DNA of 64,000 bases from Streptomyces sp. NBC_00162 (GCF_024611995.1 NZ_CP102509.1:7750001-7814000), one strand, 5' to 3'; positions 1 through 9,545 are shown, counted from the stretch's first letter. Made by a program: numbers and translations. The notes: generated by a model from the sequence alone, not told the origin.

Positions 1-558
1 CACCGCGGCCGTGTCCCGCAGCGGGTAGGTGCTCCACAGGCCGACCGTGCCCGCCACGGCGTGGTACGGGTGACTCCCGGCGAGCGTCTGCTCGTACTCG
101 CGCAGCGCGGGCTGGGTGAGTTCCTCCAGGGCGATCAGCTGCGCGCCCGAGGCGGCGAGGGCGCGGGCGGTGCCCGCCGGATCGGGATTGACGTCGTCGA
201 CGTTGTGGGTGACGACGGTGAGGTCCGCCCGGCCTTCGGCGCTCCGGTCGAGGAAGGTGCCGGCGTGGACACCGGCCCAGGTGACCGCGGGCAGCAGGAC
301 GGCGACCAGCGCCACCCGGGAGCGGCGCAGCAGCGCGGCGGCGAGCAGCGCCACGACCGCCGCGGCGGTCCAGGGCAGGAAGGTCTCGACGAGGCTGCCG
401 AGGTGGACGCCCCGGTCCGGGACCCAGCCGTGCAGCAGCATCAGCAGCGTCACGAGGACGGCAAGGGCGGCGATCATCCGGCCGCGGCGGACGCGGGGGA
501 CGCGGGGGATGACCCGGCGGCGGCGCGGGGCCTTCGGCGTGACGACGTGCACGTTCAT
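1..558 (-). CDS. Endonuclease/exonuclease/phosphatase family membrane protein (VanJ-like), 3' end outside window
   Basis: Reads on the minus strand from an ATG at 558 and runs off the window start, so only the first 186 codons are present. The N-terminus is Arg/Pro-rich and cytoplasmic-looking. About three hydrophobic segments follow (roughly residues 28-41, 55-80 and 83-98), then the start of a catalytic domain with VVTHNVDD and a LIALEEL segment, the first metal-binding motifs of the EEP fold. Membrane-anchored EEP proteins of this layout include the VanJ group of actinobacteria, linked to teicoplanin-type resistance and lipid-pyrophosphate hydrolysis. The substrate cannot be told from this part. 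The family call is fairly secure, the VanJ link is inference. Confidence 0.75.
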   Translation of the reverse strand, partial: MNVHVVTPKAPRRRRVIPRVPRVRRGRMIAALAVLVTLLMLLHGWVPDRGVHLGSLVETFLPWTAAAVVALLAAALLRRSRVALVAVLLPAVTWAGVHAGTFLDRSAEGRADLTVVTHNVDDVNPDPAGTARALAASGAQLIALEELTQPALREYEQTLAGSHPYHAVAGTVGLWSTYPLRDTAAV

Positions 559-707
559 GAACCCGAGGACGCTCGCAAGGGGGTTCGAGGTTCTGCCCGT
601 GCCGGAGCCGCAGCCGCGGAGGGCGGCGGACCGGCCCCAACCAGGCTTGTGCATAAGCCAGTTGCGCCCCGGTGCGGGAGGGTACGATCCCTGCCGTGGG
701 GGGTCAC

Positions 708-1574
708 ATGAAAGACAGACCGGGCTTCGGGCTGCGCGCCCGCGGCTGCGTGGTGGCGGGATTGTTCGTACTCGCCGGTTGCTCGGGCGGGGGCGGGGGC
801 GGGGGCGCGGATGCGGCGAAGGGCGCCGCGAGCCGCACACCATCCGCCTCACCGGCATCATCCGCCTCGTCCGGTACGGGCAGTACCGGGACGCCCACCG
901 CACCCGGCGCCTCCGGCGCGCCGCTCGTTCCCGAACTGGACGAGTCCAGGCAGCCGAAGACGGCGGCCGAGGCCCGGGCCCTCCTCGGCCGGATCGTGAT
1001 CGGCCAGGCGGCCTTCGGCCCCGAGGTCGAGCGCGCCACCCCCTTCGAAAGCGATCCCCGCCGCTGGCCCGTCCTCGACCAGGACTGCGTCTGGCAGACG
1101 GAAGGCCTGCCCCCCGACGTCCTGGCCACCAGCACCCGCTACTTCCAGATCCCGGCCAAGGACGGCCACGGCCGCGTCCTGATCAACGCCACGGTCACCG
1201 TGCACCACGACCGCCAGGAGTCCGGCTGGGAGACCGCCCGCGCCATGGAGGAGGTCCTGCGCTGCCCCGACCAGAAACTGCGCGACGGCGAGGACCTCAA
1301 AGGCCTGTGGGGCGGCGCGCTCCACCTGGGCGAGCAGATGAACGGCTGGACGGAGGACGCCTTCACCGAGTCCGGCAAGTACGTCAGCGCCGCGCAGGGC
1401 GGCGGACCCCAGCCCTACATCTGGTCCCAGGGACAGTTCGGGCCCGTCACGCTGGCCGTCGCAGGCAAGGGCGCGGAGGGCTTCGCGGACGCGGCCCTCA
1501 ACGCGCTCGTCGTCCAGGGCACCAGCAGGCTCATGGTGAACACCAAGCAGGAACTCGCAAAGGCGGCGCCCTGA
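708..1574 (+). CDS. Secreted lipoprotein of unknown function, first gene of kinase operon
   Basis: A 288-residue protein starting at the ATG at 708, chosen because a GGGGG stretch sits just upstream and the signal peptide then has normal length. It has a basic N-terminus, a hydrophobic core and a lipobox LAGC, followed by a poly-Gly run and a long Ser/Thr/Ala/Pro linker, so it is probably lipid-anchored outside the membrane. The globular part (about residues 80-285) matches no family I recognise. Its stop codon overlaps the start of the downstream receptor-type kinase (TGATG at 1572-1576), so the two are translationally coupled. This suggests the lipoprotein may feed or modulate the kinase's extracytoplasmic sensor (inference). 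Confidence 0.8.
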   Translation: MKDRPGFGLRARGCVVAGLFVLAGCSGGGGGGGADAAKGAASRTPSASPASSASSGTGSTGTPTAPGASGAPLVPELDESRQPKTAAEARALLGRIVIGQAAFGPEVERATPFESDPRRWPVLDQDCVWQTEGLPPDVLATSTRYFQIPAKDGHGRVLINATVTVHHDRQESGWETARAMEEVLRCPDQKLRDGEDLKGLWGGALHLGEQMNGWTEDAFTESGKYVSAAQGGGPQPYIWSQGQFGPVTLAVAGKGAEGFADAALNALVVQGTSRLMVNTKQELAKAAP

Positions 1575-3739
1575 TGGAGCGGTTGCACCCCTCGGACCCT
1601 TCCCGGATCGGCGGCCACCGCCTCCTCGGGAGGCTCGGCGCGGGCGGCATGGGCGTGGTCTACCTCGGCCGCACCGACGACGGAGCCCTCGCCGCCGTCA
1701 AGGTGATCCGCGCGGAGTACGCCGACGAGGCCGACTTCCGGGCCCGGTTCCGCCGCGAGGCCGACATCGCCGCGCAGGTGGACAGCCCGTGGGCCGTCCA
1801 GGTCACCGGCGCCGACCCGGACGCCGCCGAACCCTGGCTGGCCACCGCCTTCGTCGCCGGTCCCTCCCTCGCCGAGGCCGTCGCCGCCCACGGGCCGCTC
1901 CCGCTGCGCGCCGTACGCGTCCTGGGCAAGGCCATGGCCAAGGCCCTCGCGGTGATGCACGAGCAGGGACTCGTACACCGCGACGTCAAACCCGGGAACG
2001 TCCTGCTCGGCATGGACCGGCCCCGGCTCATCGACTTCGGGATCGCCCGCGGTGGCGAGCACACCGCCTTGACCTCCGCCGACGCCGTGCTCGGCACGCC
2101 CGGCTTCCTCCCGCCCGAGCAGGCCGAGGGTCGCCCCGCACTGCCGGCCGGCGACGTCTTCTCGCTCGGCTGCCTCCTCGCGTACGCCGCCACCGGCCGA
2201 CTGCCCTTCGGTACCGGCGCCGTGGACGCGATGCTCTACCGCACCGTCCACGACGAACCCGACTTCGGCCCGGAGGTCCTGGCCGACCCGGAGCTCACCG
2301 CGCTGCTGCGGACCTGCCTCGCCAAGCACCCGGACATCCGCCCCACCATGCGCGAACTGGACGAGGCGCTGACCGAGGACACCCCGCGCGAGGGCACCGA
2401 CTGGCTGCCCGACGCGGTCGTCGCCACCATCGCCGAGCGCGCCGCCGCCCTGCTCGCCCTGCCCGGCATCGACGAGACCGTCGCCGACCCCGACGCGGAG
2501 CCGGCCCCCGGGAGCGACCCGGCGCCCTCGCCGTCCCGCAGGCGTTTCCTCGCCCTCGCCACCGGCGGTGCGCTGCTCGCGGCCGGCGGCGGCCTGGCCG
2601 GCTGGCTGACACTGCGCGAGGACGACAAGCCGAAGACCCCGGCCGGGCCCGCGCCCCGGCAATGGCTGATCGGCGTACACGCCGACCTCTCCGGCCCGCA
2701 GAAGGCCGCCGGGCAGGCCCAGGAGCGCGGGGTCCGGCTCGCCGTCGACGCCTTCAACTCCCGTGACGACAAGCCCTTCACCCTCGCCGTGGTCGCCGCC
2801 GACGACGCGGGCGGCGCCGACCGGTCCGCCGCCGTCGCCACCGGCCTCACCGCCAACCGCGACGTGCTCGCCGTCATCGGCCCGACGGGCAACGCCTCGG
2901 TCAGCCCCTGCCTGGAGCTGTACGGGGAGGCCGGCCTGCCCCTGCTCACCGTCTCGGCGCTGGCGACCAGCTTCGGCGTCACCGACCGGCGCAGCTTCTT
3001 CCAGACCAGCGCCCTCTCCCTGGGCCAGGGTTCGGCCGTCAACCTCGAACTGGCCGGGAAGCAGGGAGTGCGCCGCCTCGGCGTCCTGTGCGACCGCGCC
3101 GGCGACATCGAGGGCTGGCAGGCGATCCTGCACCTCAACCGGACCCTGGCCTTCGTCGCACCCGAGGCCACGCTCTACTCGCGGGTCGTGCCGCGCGGCA
3201 CGGAGGACCTGTCCCCGGTCGTCACGGACATGCTCGCCCACGGCATCGACTCCTTCTTCTACGCCGGTACCCCGGCGGGCGCGGCCAAGGCCGCCGGGCT
3301 GCTCGCCGCCGCCGGGTTCAAGGGCTCCCGCGCCGCCGACTACACCCTCGCCGGACCCGAGTTCCTCACCGCCTCCGGACCGGCCGCCGAAGGATGGCAG
3401 TTCCTCGCCCCGTACACCGGCCCGGAGGCCCCCGAGGTCGCGGACGTCGCCCGCGCGCACCAGGCGGCGTACGGCACGGCCCCCGACGTGTGGACGGCGG
3501 AGGCCTACGACGCCACGAGCCTGGTCATCGACCGGCTGGAGACGGCCGCGCGCGGCGGCGGCCGCCCGGCCAGGGCCGACCTGCTGACCGCCCTCGGGCA
3601 GGGCACCTTCCGCGGTCTGACGAAGGAGTACGCCTTCGACGAGTTCCGGCAGGTGAAGGGCAACATCCACCACCTCCACCGGATCGAGGGCGGCCGGCTG
3701 CGCCACGTCGGCCGGTCCACCCCGCTCGCCACGGGATAG
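1574..3739 (+). CDS. Ser/Thr protein kinase fused to extracytoplasmic type I periplasmic-binding sensor domain
   Basis: 721 residues. An N-terminal Hanks-type kinase shows the Gly loop GAGGMG (about 22-27), the catalytic Lys in AVKV (K43), HRDVKPGN (H135-D137) and DFG (154-156). A proline-rich juxtamembrane stretch leads to a basic cluster SRRRF and one membrane helix near residues 319-348. The C-terminal half resembles branched-chain amino-acid/amide binding proteins (Peripla_BP_6 type), with blocks such as GVHADLSGP and AVIGPTGN, and should lie outside the membrane. It likely phosphorylates cytoplasmic targets on binding a small molecule. The usual PASTA sensor is replaced by a solute-binding fold. 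It is followed after 6 bp by a paralogue. Confidence 0.9.
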   Translation: MERLHPSDPSRIGGHRLLGRLGAGGMGVVYLGRTDDGALAAVKVIRAEYADEADFRARFRREADIAAQVDSPWAVQVTGADPDAAEPWLATAFVAGPSLAEAVAAHGPLPLRAVRVLGKAMAKALAVMHEQGLVHRDVKPGNVLLGMDRPRLIDFGIARGGEHTALTSADAVLGTPGFLPPEQAEGRPALPAGDVFSLGCLLAYAATGRLPFGTGAVDAMLYRTVHDEPDFGPEVLADPELTALLRTCLAKHPDIRPTMRELDEALTEDTPREGTDWLPDAVVATIAERAAALLALPGIDETVADPDAEPAPGSDPAPSPSRRRFLALATGGALLAAGGGLAGWLTLREDDKPKTPAGPAPRQWLIGVHADLSGPQKAAGQAQERGVRLAVDAFNSRDDKPFTLAVVAADDAGGADRSAAVATGLTANRDVLAVIGPTGNASVSPCLELYGEAGLPLLTVSALATSFGVTDRRSFFQTSALSLGQGSAVNLELAGKQGVRRLGVLCDRAGDIEGWQAILHLNRTLAFVAPEATLYSRVVPRGTEDLSPVVTDMLAHGIDSFFYAGTPAGAAKAAGLLAAAGFKGSRAADYTLAGPEFLTASGPAAEGWQFLAPYTGPEAPEVADVARAHQAAYGTAPDVWTAEAYDATSLVIDRLETAARGGGRPARADLLTALGQGTFRGLTKEYAFDEFRQVKGNIHHLHRIEGGRLRHVGRSTPLATG

Positions 3740-3745
3740 CGGCAG

Positions 3746-5893
3746 ATGCACCCCCTCATCCCCGCCGATCCGGCCGCGATCGGCGGGAACCGGCTGCTGG
3801 GGCGGCTCGGCTCGGGCGGCATGGGCACCGTGTACCTGGGCCGTTCCCCCGCCGGCACCCTCGTGGCGGTCAAGGTGATCCGCGCCGACCACGCGGCGGA
3901 CCCCGCCTTCCGCGCCAGGTTCCGCCGCGAGGCCGAGGCCGCGGGGAGGCTGTCCGGGCGCTGGGTCGTCCCGGTGGTCGCCGCGGACCCGGAGGCGCGC
4001 GAACCCTGGCTGGCCACCCCCTTCATCCCCGGTCCCGCACTGTCCGAGGCGGTGGGCGGGTACGGGCCGCTGCCCGCGGCGACCGTACGCAGCCTGGGCG
4101 CGCGGCTCGCCCGGGCGCTGGAGCAGGTGCACCGCGCCGGGCTCATCCACCGCGACGTGAAACCCGGCAACGTCCTGCTCGCCGCGGACGGGCCCTGGCT
4201 GATCGACTTCGGGATCGCGCGTGCGGCGGGAGCGACCACGCTGACGGCCGTGAACACGATCGTCGGCACCCCGGGATACCTGGCGCCCGAGCTCGCCCGG
4301 GCGGGAAGCCCGGTGCCGGACCCGGCGAGCGACGTCTTCTCCCTCGGCTGTGTGCTGGCGTACGCGGCGACCGGGCACGGTCCGTTCGGCGGTGGGCACC
4401 CGGCGGCGGTGGTCTTCCGGACGGTGCACGATGAACCCGAACTCGACGGCCTGCCAGACGAGTTGAGGGAGCCCGTCACCGCCTGCCTGGCGAAGGACCC
4501 GGCAGCCCGGCCGACGCTCGCGCAGCTGCTCGCCCTCCTCGGCGAAGGGCGGGCCGAGGAGCCCGGGGCGCACACCGAGGACTGGCTGCCGGCCCCCTTG
4601 CTCAGGCTGATCGCCGAACGCTCCACCCGGGCCCTGGACCTGCCCGCCCCCGAGCCCACCCGGATCGACGTCCCACCGGCCCGGCGGCCCCTCACCCGCA
4701 GGCGACTGCTCGCGGCCGGGGGAGCACTCGCCGCCGTGGGCGCGCCGATCGCCTGGTTCGCCGCGCGCCGGCCGGCCGGCCGGACCGCCTCGCCGCCCGC
4801 CGGCGAGCTCCCCACCCACACCCTCGCCCTCCAGGCGGACCTGACCGGGCCGGGCAAGGCCACCGGCCGGGCACACGAACGCGGCATGCGCCTCGCCGTG
4901 GACGCGCACAATGCGCGGACGGACGCCGCCTTCCGGCTGTCCCTGCGCGTCGCCGACGACGGAGGCGATCCGGCGCGCGCCGCGCAGGCGGCCCGGGAAC
5001 TGATCGCGGACCCCGCGGTCGTCGCCTTCACCGGCCCCACCTGGGACGCGCCCGTCGCGGAACTCGGCGCGGCCTGCCTCGCCGCGGACCTCACCCAGCT
5101 CCTGGTGTCGGCGAGCAGCCCCGAGATGGCCCAGACCCGCTGGCGGACCCTGTGCGCCACCCGGCCGATCGACGACGAGCTGGGCTCCGCCGTCCTCTTC
5201 TACCTCTCGCAGGTGCGGCCCTCGCACCGTACGGCCGTCGTGGAGGACGCCGAAGCGGAGGAGCCCGCCTGGCGGCTCACCCGTGTCCTCCAGCAGAGCC
5301 CCCCGGCGCAGGGCTCGGTGAGCATCCACCGGATCCCGGCGGGCAGCTCGGACTTCGCCGGGGCCGTCGGCGCCCTGACCGAGGCCCGGTCCGAGGCCGC
5401 CGTCTACGCGGGCACCTCGCCGGAACGGGCCGGCCGGCTCGCCCGGGCCCTCGCCGAGGCGGGATTCCAGGGCCCGCGCATGGGCATCCAGCAGGCCATG
5501 GAGCCCGCGTTCCTCACCGCGGCCGGTCCGGCGGCCGAGGGCTGGCTGTTCAGCACGCTGTTCACCGACCCCCTCGCCGTACCCGCCGCCGCCGGTTTCA
5601 CGGCCGCGCACCGGGCCGCGTACGGGGAACCGCCGGCCCGCTGGGCCACGGAGGCGTACGACGCCGTGGACCTGCTGGTCGCGGCCCTGACCGGTCTGGA
5701 GGGTGAGGGGCGTGACCGCGCCGGCCTGTCCCGCCGGATCTTCCGCACGCAGCACCGGGGTCTGGCCAAGCCGCTGACCTTCGACGCGTCCACGCACGTC
5801 CTGAGCGGGAGGTACGTGGCCCACCTGTACCGCGTCGAGTCCGGTGCGTTCCGGTACCTGGGGCTCTACCCGGACGTCCGCTCGGATCCCTGA
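3746..5893 (+). CDS. Second Ser/Thr kinase with periplasmic-binding sensor domain, tandem paralogue
   Basis: 715 residues with the same architecture as the preceding gene. The kinase has the GSGGMG loop (22-27), K43, HRDVKPGN (H134-D136) and DFG (153-155). A membrane helix near residues 318-338 sits after basic LTRRRLL, and a type I solute-binding domain starts around ALQADLTGPG. The two kinases share near-identical start regions and clearly arose by duplication. Their sensor halves are much more divergent than the kinase halves, which suggests different ligands (inference). The start ATG at 3746 lies 6 bp after the previous stop. The gene ends inside the 3' end of a convergent gene (28 bp overlap). 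Confidence 0.9.
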   Translation: MHPLIPADPAAIGGNRLLGRLGSGGMGTVYLGRSPAGTLVAVKVIRADHAADPAFRARFRREAEAAGRLSGRWVVPVVAADPEAREPWLATPFIPGPALSEAVGGYGPLPAATVRSLGARLARALEQVHRAGLIHRDVKPGNVLLAADGPWLIDFGIARAAGATTLTAVNTIVGTPGYLAPELARAGSPVPDPASDVFSLGCVLAYAATGHGPFGGGHPAAVVFRTVHDEPELDGLPDELREPVTACLAKDPAARPTLAQLLALLGEGRAEEPGAHTEDWLPAPLLRLIAERSTRALDLPAPEPTRIDVPPARRPLTRRRLLAAGGALAAVGAPIAWFAARRPAGRTASPPAGELPTHTLALQADLTGPGKATGRAHERGMRLAVDAHNARTDAAFRLSLRVADDGGDPARAAQAARELIADPAVVAFTGPTWDAPVAELGAACLAADLTQLLVSASSPEMAQTRWRTLCATRPIDDELGSAVLFYLSQVRPSHRTAVVEDAEAEEPAWRLTRVLQQSPPAQGSVSIHRIPAGSSDFAGAVGALTEARSEAAVYAGTSPERAGRLARALAEAGFQGPRMGIQQAMEPAFLTAAGPAAEGWLFSTLFTDPLAVPAAAGFTAAHRAAYGEPPARWATEAYDAVDLLVAALTGLEGEGRDRAGLSRRIFRTQHRGLAKPLTFDASTHVLSGRYVAHLYRVESGAFRYLGLYPDVRSDP

Positions 5894-6525
5894 GCCGCGG
5901 CGCGCATCCGCCGCACCCGTCGGCGGCGCAGCAGGAGGCCGCCGGCCGCGCCGGCCAGCGCTGCCGCCGCCACGCCCGCCGTCGTCCACCAGACGGTGTG
6001 ATCGGTGCTCTCGGCGGGCGGCGTGGCGGGAGCCGGGGGAGTGGCGGTGGACGCGGGAGTGGACGCGGGGACGGGTGCCGATGCGGATGCGGATGCCGAG
6101 GCGGATGCCGCTGTCGTCGGCGCCGGGGCGCCGGTGGTGGGCGCCGGGTCCACCACGGGTACGGAGACCTGGAGTTCACCGTGACCGAGGGCCGGGAACC
6201 CCACGTCGACGGATACCTTCCAGGCGCCGGGCGGCAGTGTCTCGGCGGTGGTCCAGCCTGCGGGGGCGGCGGCGACGTCGCGGATCAGACGGAAGGGCCC
6301 CAGCGAGCGGGAGCCGTCGGCGCTGACGGCGTTCACGGTGGCTGCGACGGCCTCGTCGACGGCGTCCCCGTCGTTCTCCCAGGTGACGTCGGCGGTGACA
6401 TGGCCGTCCCGCTGCCCGGTCACCGCCACCTTCACGGTGTCGCCGTGGGCGTGCGCCGCGGTGGGGGTCAGGAACATGAGGCCGACTGCGGCCAGGAGGG
6501 CCGGGAAAGCGATTCGTATGCGCAT
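5866..6525 (-). CDS. Secreted membrane-anchored protein with Ala/Pro-rich stalk
   Basis: 219 residues starting at the ATG whose complement is at 6523-6525. A clear Sec signal peptide ends in AHA, and the mature protein starts with HGD. The body (about 27-130) looks like an all-beta, Ig-like extracellular domain, comparable in size to CopC/YtkA-type domains that follow an AHAHG start. I do not see enough metal ligands to call copper binding. A Thr/Ser/Ala/Pro stalk (about 132-178) leads to a C-terminal membrane helix and an Arg-rich cytoplasmic tail (RRRRVRRMR), so the domain is held on the cell surface. Function unknown. Confidence 0.75.
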   Translation of the reverse strand: MRIRIAFPALLAAVGLMFLTPTAAHAHGDTVKVAVTGQRDGHVTADVTWENDGDAVDEAVAATVNAVSADGSRSLGPFRLIRDVAAAPAGWTTAETLPPGAWKVSVDVGFPALGHGELQVSVPVVDPAPTTGAPAPTTAASASASASASAPVPASTPASTATPPAPATPPAESTDHTVWWTTAGVAAAALAGAAGGLLLRRRRVRRMRAAAQGSERTSG

Positions 6526-6662
6526 CGTGGCGGTGCTCCGGGTGGCTGGGGTGAGGGGACCGGCGGACGGCCGCGTGGTGCGGCCGCCCGCCGGGGGTGG
6601 TTCGGCTCGGGGCGTCGGTGACGGTCCCCCAAGCCGGTCAGCAGGTCGGTCGACCGGTCGGG

Positions 6663-8717
6663 TCAGCCGGCCTTCTGGACGGTCCACGCCTGCGCGGCGC
6701 GCCCGTCCGCACGCTGGAGGTCGAGCAGCCAGTTCCCGTAGTAGGGGCGGTTGCTCACGGTCAGGGCGAAGCCGCCGCTCGGGTCCGTGACGGTGACCGT
6801 GGCACCGCGGGACGCCAGCTTCCAGGCCTGCGCGCCGTTCGCGCCGCAGGGCTGCTGCGCGACCCACATGCCCGCGGCGGGGGTACCGCCCGGCTGCAGG
6901 CACTTGCCGGAGACCGCGGACCGGATGCGGACCTGCCCGCTGCCGGCGTCGTCGAAGTACCACTGCTGCTGGGCGTATCCGTTGGCCCGCGCACCGACGA
7001 GTACGGTGCCGTCCGCGCCGCGGCCGCCCCACACCTCGGCGTTCATGCCGGTGCTGCCGTTGCCGAGCAGGTACTTGGCGCCGGGGGTGGTCGCGCCGCC
7101 GCCCGCACCCGCCGTACGGAAGGAGGCGGCCTTGCCCGGTCCGCTGTCACGGCCGGAGGCGTCACGCACGGAGACGGTGACCGTGTACGCCGTGTTGGGC
7201 TGGAGGTTGTAGATGCGGAGCGCCTGGGACTGCACCCAGGTCAGGTGCTTGCCGCCCAGCATGACCTGGTACCAGGAGGCACCCTCGACCTTGGGCCAGC
7301 TCACCACGACGGAGTCGGACTGGATCTGAGCCGCCGTCACCGTCGGTCCGCCGGTGGGCTTCTTGGTCGGCGTCGGCGTGGGCTTCTTGGTGGGCGTCGG
7401 GTTCGGGTTCGGGTTCGGACCCGGGTCGGTGCCGCCCTTGGTGCGCATCAGGAACTGGTTGTCGGCGATGTTCCAGTGCGTGGCGAGGTAGCTGCCCGCC
7501 TTCGGACTGGTGTGGAAGTAGTCGTCGTGGTTGCAGTCCAGGATGTTCTCGGACGCCTGGTTGGTGCAGATGTTGCGCATCTGCGGGTAGTACGGCGTGT
7601 CCGAGTAGCACATGACGTCGAACTCGTCGGTGCAGTGCGCGCCGCGGCTGGTGTTCGGGGCGCTGTTGTTGACCGCACCCAGGTTGTGGCCGAGTTCGTG
7701 CGCGGCGGTGTGCCCGCCCCAGCAGCCGGAGTCCGTACGCCCGTAGGAGGGGCCGAAGTTGCTCAGGTTCGCCTGGCCGGGCCGCTCGTCGCCGTTGAAG
7801 GTGCCGATGCCGCAGTAGACCTGGGTGTCGGCGAAGATCATGTACTTGCGGTCGCGGCGGTCGAGGCCCTTGCCGGCGAGTGCGGTGTTGGTCGCGCTGA
7901 ACTCGCCCAGCGCGGACGCCGGGAGTTCGATGTTGAGCACCGTGGGGGTGCAGTCGGCGGCCGTCACGTAGCGGATGTGCCGGACCCCGCCGGTCTCCTG
8001 CGCGCTCGCGGAGTAGATGAGGTCGGCGTCGGCCGCCCACTTGCGGAACGAGGCGACGTACTCGGAGTAGCGGTCCTTGCCCGGGGCGTGGACGTACACG
8101 ACCTGCACGCGGTTGCCGGTGCTGCCGTCGCCGTCGCACTGGACGGTCTGGCCCGCGGGGCCGGCCGCGACGGCCTGGCCGCCGGCGGACGAGGCCGCGG
8201 GAGCCGGCGCCTTCGAGGATGCCGCTGCGGCGTCGGCGGCGGGCGCGTCCTGAGGACGCCCGTCGCCTTCCGTGGTCGCCGGGTCATCGGTCGCGGGCTT
8301 GGCCGGGTCGGCCGCGGGGGCCGATGCCTGGACGGCGGGCGCGATGTCCTTGGTGATGTCGACGCCCTTGGGCGGGGCGTCGGGGCCGTGGGTGCAGTGG
8401 CCGGCGCCGGTGCGGTAGACGCCGACGCACCGGTCGCCCTTCTGGGCGACCTCGAGGCCGTCGTAGATCATGCCGCGCTCGCCCTCGTTGGCGGGCGCGC
8501 TCGCGATGGGCTCCGGCTCCTGGTCGCGGGCGGGTGCGGCCGCCGGAGCCGCGACTTCCGCCGCGGCCTCCGCGGGCGCGGCCGCCTGGGCTCCGTCGCC
8601 GAGTCCGGAGTAGGCGATGCCTGCGGCGATCACCGCCGCCGTTGCCGTGGCGGCGGTGAGGAGTATCAACCGCCTGGGTTTGCGGCGGTGTTCGTGCCGT
8701 CTGCGTCGTCCTGTCAT
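6663..8717 (-). CDS. Secreted zinc metalloprotease with FnIII and ricin-like beta-trefoil domains
   Basis: 684 residues. The start at 8717 is supported by GAGGTG six to eight bases upstream, and a longer frame to 8792 has no such site. A basic N-terminus and hydrophobic helix (about 15-38) form the export signal, followed by an Ala-rich propeptide-like region. The protease core carries the metzincin-type motif HELGHNLG (H340, E341, H344) and a downstream DVMCYSD resembling a Met-turn. Next come a Pro/Thr/Lys linker, a fibronectin type III domain (about 470-560) and a C-terminal RICIN-type lectin domain with QQW and CLQPGG motifs. It probably degrades extracellular protein while bound to a glycan. 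The position expected for the third zinc ligand is Asn, not His. Confidence 0.88.
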   Translation of the reverse strand: MTGRRRRHEHRRKPRRLILLTAATATAAVIAAGIAYSGLGDGAQAAAPAEAAAEVAAPAAAPARDQEPEPIASAPANEGERGMIYDGLEVAQKGDRCVGVYRTGAGHCTHGPDAPPKGVDITKDIAPAVQASAPAADPAKPATDDPATTEGDGRPQDAPAADAAAASSKAPAPAASSAGGQAVAAGPAGQTVQCDGDGSTGNRVQVVYVHAPGKDRYSEYVASFRKWAADADLIYSASAQETGGVRHIRYVTAADCTPTVLNIELPASALGEFSATNTALAGKGLDRRDRKYMIFADTQVYCGIGTFNGDERPGQANLSNFGPSYGRTDSGCWGGHTAAHELGHNLGAVNNSAPNTSRGAHCTDEFDVMCYSDTPYYPQMRNICTNQASENILDCNHDDYFHTSPKAGSYLATHWNIADNQFLMRTKGGTDPGPNPNPNPTPTKKPTPTPTKKPTGGPTVTAAQIQSDSVVVSWPKVEGASWYQVMLGGKHLTWVQSQALRIYNLQPNTAYTVTVSVRDASGRDSGPGKAASFRTAGAGGGATTPGAKYLLGNGSTGMNAEVWGGRGADGTVLVGARANGYAQQQWYFDDAGSGQVRIRSAVSGKCLQPGGTPAAGMWVAQQPCGANGAQAWKLASRGATVTVTDPSGGFALTVSNRPYYGNWLLDLQRADGRAAQAWTVQKAG

Positions 8718-9158
8718 GGGCACCTCAAATGGAGATCGGAAGACTGGGTGCGCGGAAGCCTGCCAGACGAATGCGCCGGAGAATTCGGACAAACGGGAGG
8801 GTGCTTCGAGAAATCGTTCCGTTACCTGTTGATCTGATTTGACGAACCATCAATTTCCAGTAAAACAAGGGTAGTTACGCGCGTCGCTGATGATTGGTCC
8901 AGGCCTTCAAGGGGGAGTCGTTATCAAATCGAGATATAGGGCAGGGTCTTATTGACGGGAATTCAGTCAGGTATTCATCCAATAACTACCTGTCGAATTG
9001 CCTCCGTTACGACCCGTGAGGAACCGTCCGCATCCCCCTGGTAGCCACCGACAACGGGACAATCGGTGCCGGGTCGGCCCCGGCCCCGGCCCCTGCCCTG
9101 GCCCCGTCCCCGGCGGGCGAGCCGATAAGGTGCTGCCCCGCTCGACGGAGGTACGACG
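8718..9158. other. 441-bp intergenic region between metalloprotease and MazG-like genes
   Basis: No gene seen. The stretch 8800-9010 is clearly poorer in GC than its surroundings and must contain the divergent promoters of the metalloprotease (minus) and the MazG-like gene (plus). It holds a separated inverted repeat CAGGTA/TACCTG at 8968-8973 and 8987-8992, and a TTGACG hexamer at 8952-8957 with no well-placed -10 partner. The segment 9061-9115 is a short C-rich low-complexity run just before the ribosome binding site of the MazG-like gene. Confidence 0.5.
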
Positions 9159-9545
9159 ATGAACCCCGAGACCGAACCGCTCGCCGCATGGGACACGATC
9201 ACCGCACTCGCCGCCCGTTTCGACGTCTTCGACGCCGAGCAGGGGCTGCAGCCGGAGGAGAGTCACCTGCTCCAAGTGCTCAAGATCGGGGAGGAGTTCG
9301 GCGAGGCGGCCCAGGCCGTGATCGGCGCCAAGGGCACCAATCCCCGCAAGGGCCGCTCCCACAGCTGGGAGGACGTCCACGACGAGGTCTGCGACGTTGT
9401 CATCACGGGCATGGTCGCCCTGGCCCGGATGCGCCCCGACGCCGCCGCGTACTTCGCCGGGCAACTGGCCCTCAAGTCGGCCAAGTTCCTGCCCGCCCCC
9501 GTACCGCCGCTACCTCGGCAGGACACGCGGCGGCCGCCGGAATGA
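9159..9545 (+). CDS. MazG-like nucleotide pyrophosphohydrolase family protein
   Basis: 128 residues with a strong GGAGG site upstream of the ATG. It is nearly all helical, with the pattern EEFGEAAQA (about residues 47-55) and a later DEVCDVVIT (about 76-84). These are the EExxE and ExxD metal-binding helices of the all-alpha MazG/dUTPase superfamily. Small stand-alone members hydrolyse (d)NTPs or modified nucleotides for housekeeping or stress control. Its 3' end abuts the remains of a sigma factor gene on the other strand. The fold is fairly secure; the substrate is unknown. Confidence 0.8.
   Translation: MNPETEPLAAWDTITALAARFDVFDAEQGLQPEESHLLQVLKIGEEFGEAAQAVIGAKGTNPRKGRSHSWEDVHDEVCDVVITGMVALARMRPDAAAYFAGQLALKSAKFLPAPVPPLPRQDTRRPPE

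Noticed and set aside
1415..5989. A 4.5-kb open frame on the minus strand opposite the kinase operon.
   Set aside because: It is a GC-skew artefact. Its translation is Gly/Arg/Val-rich low complexity with no motif, while the plus strand has two complete kinases.
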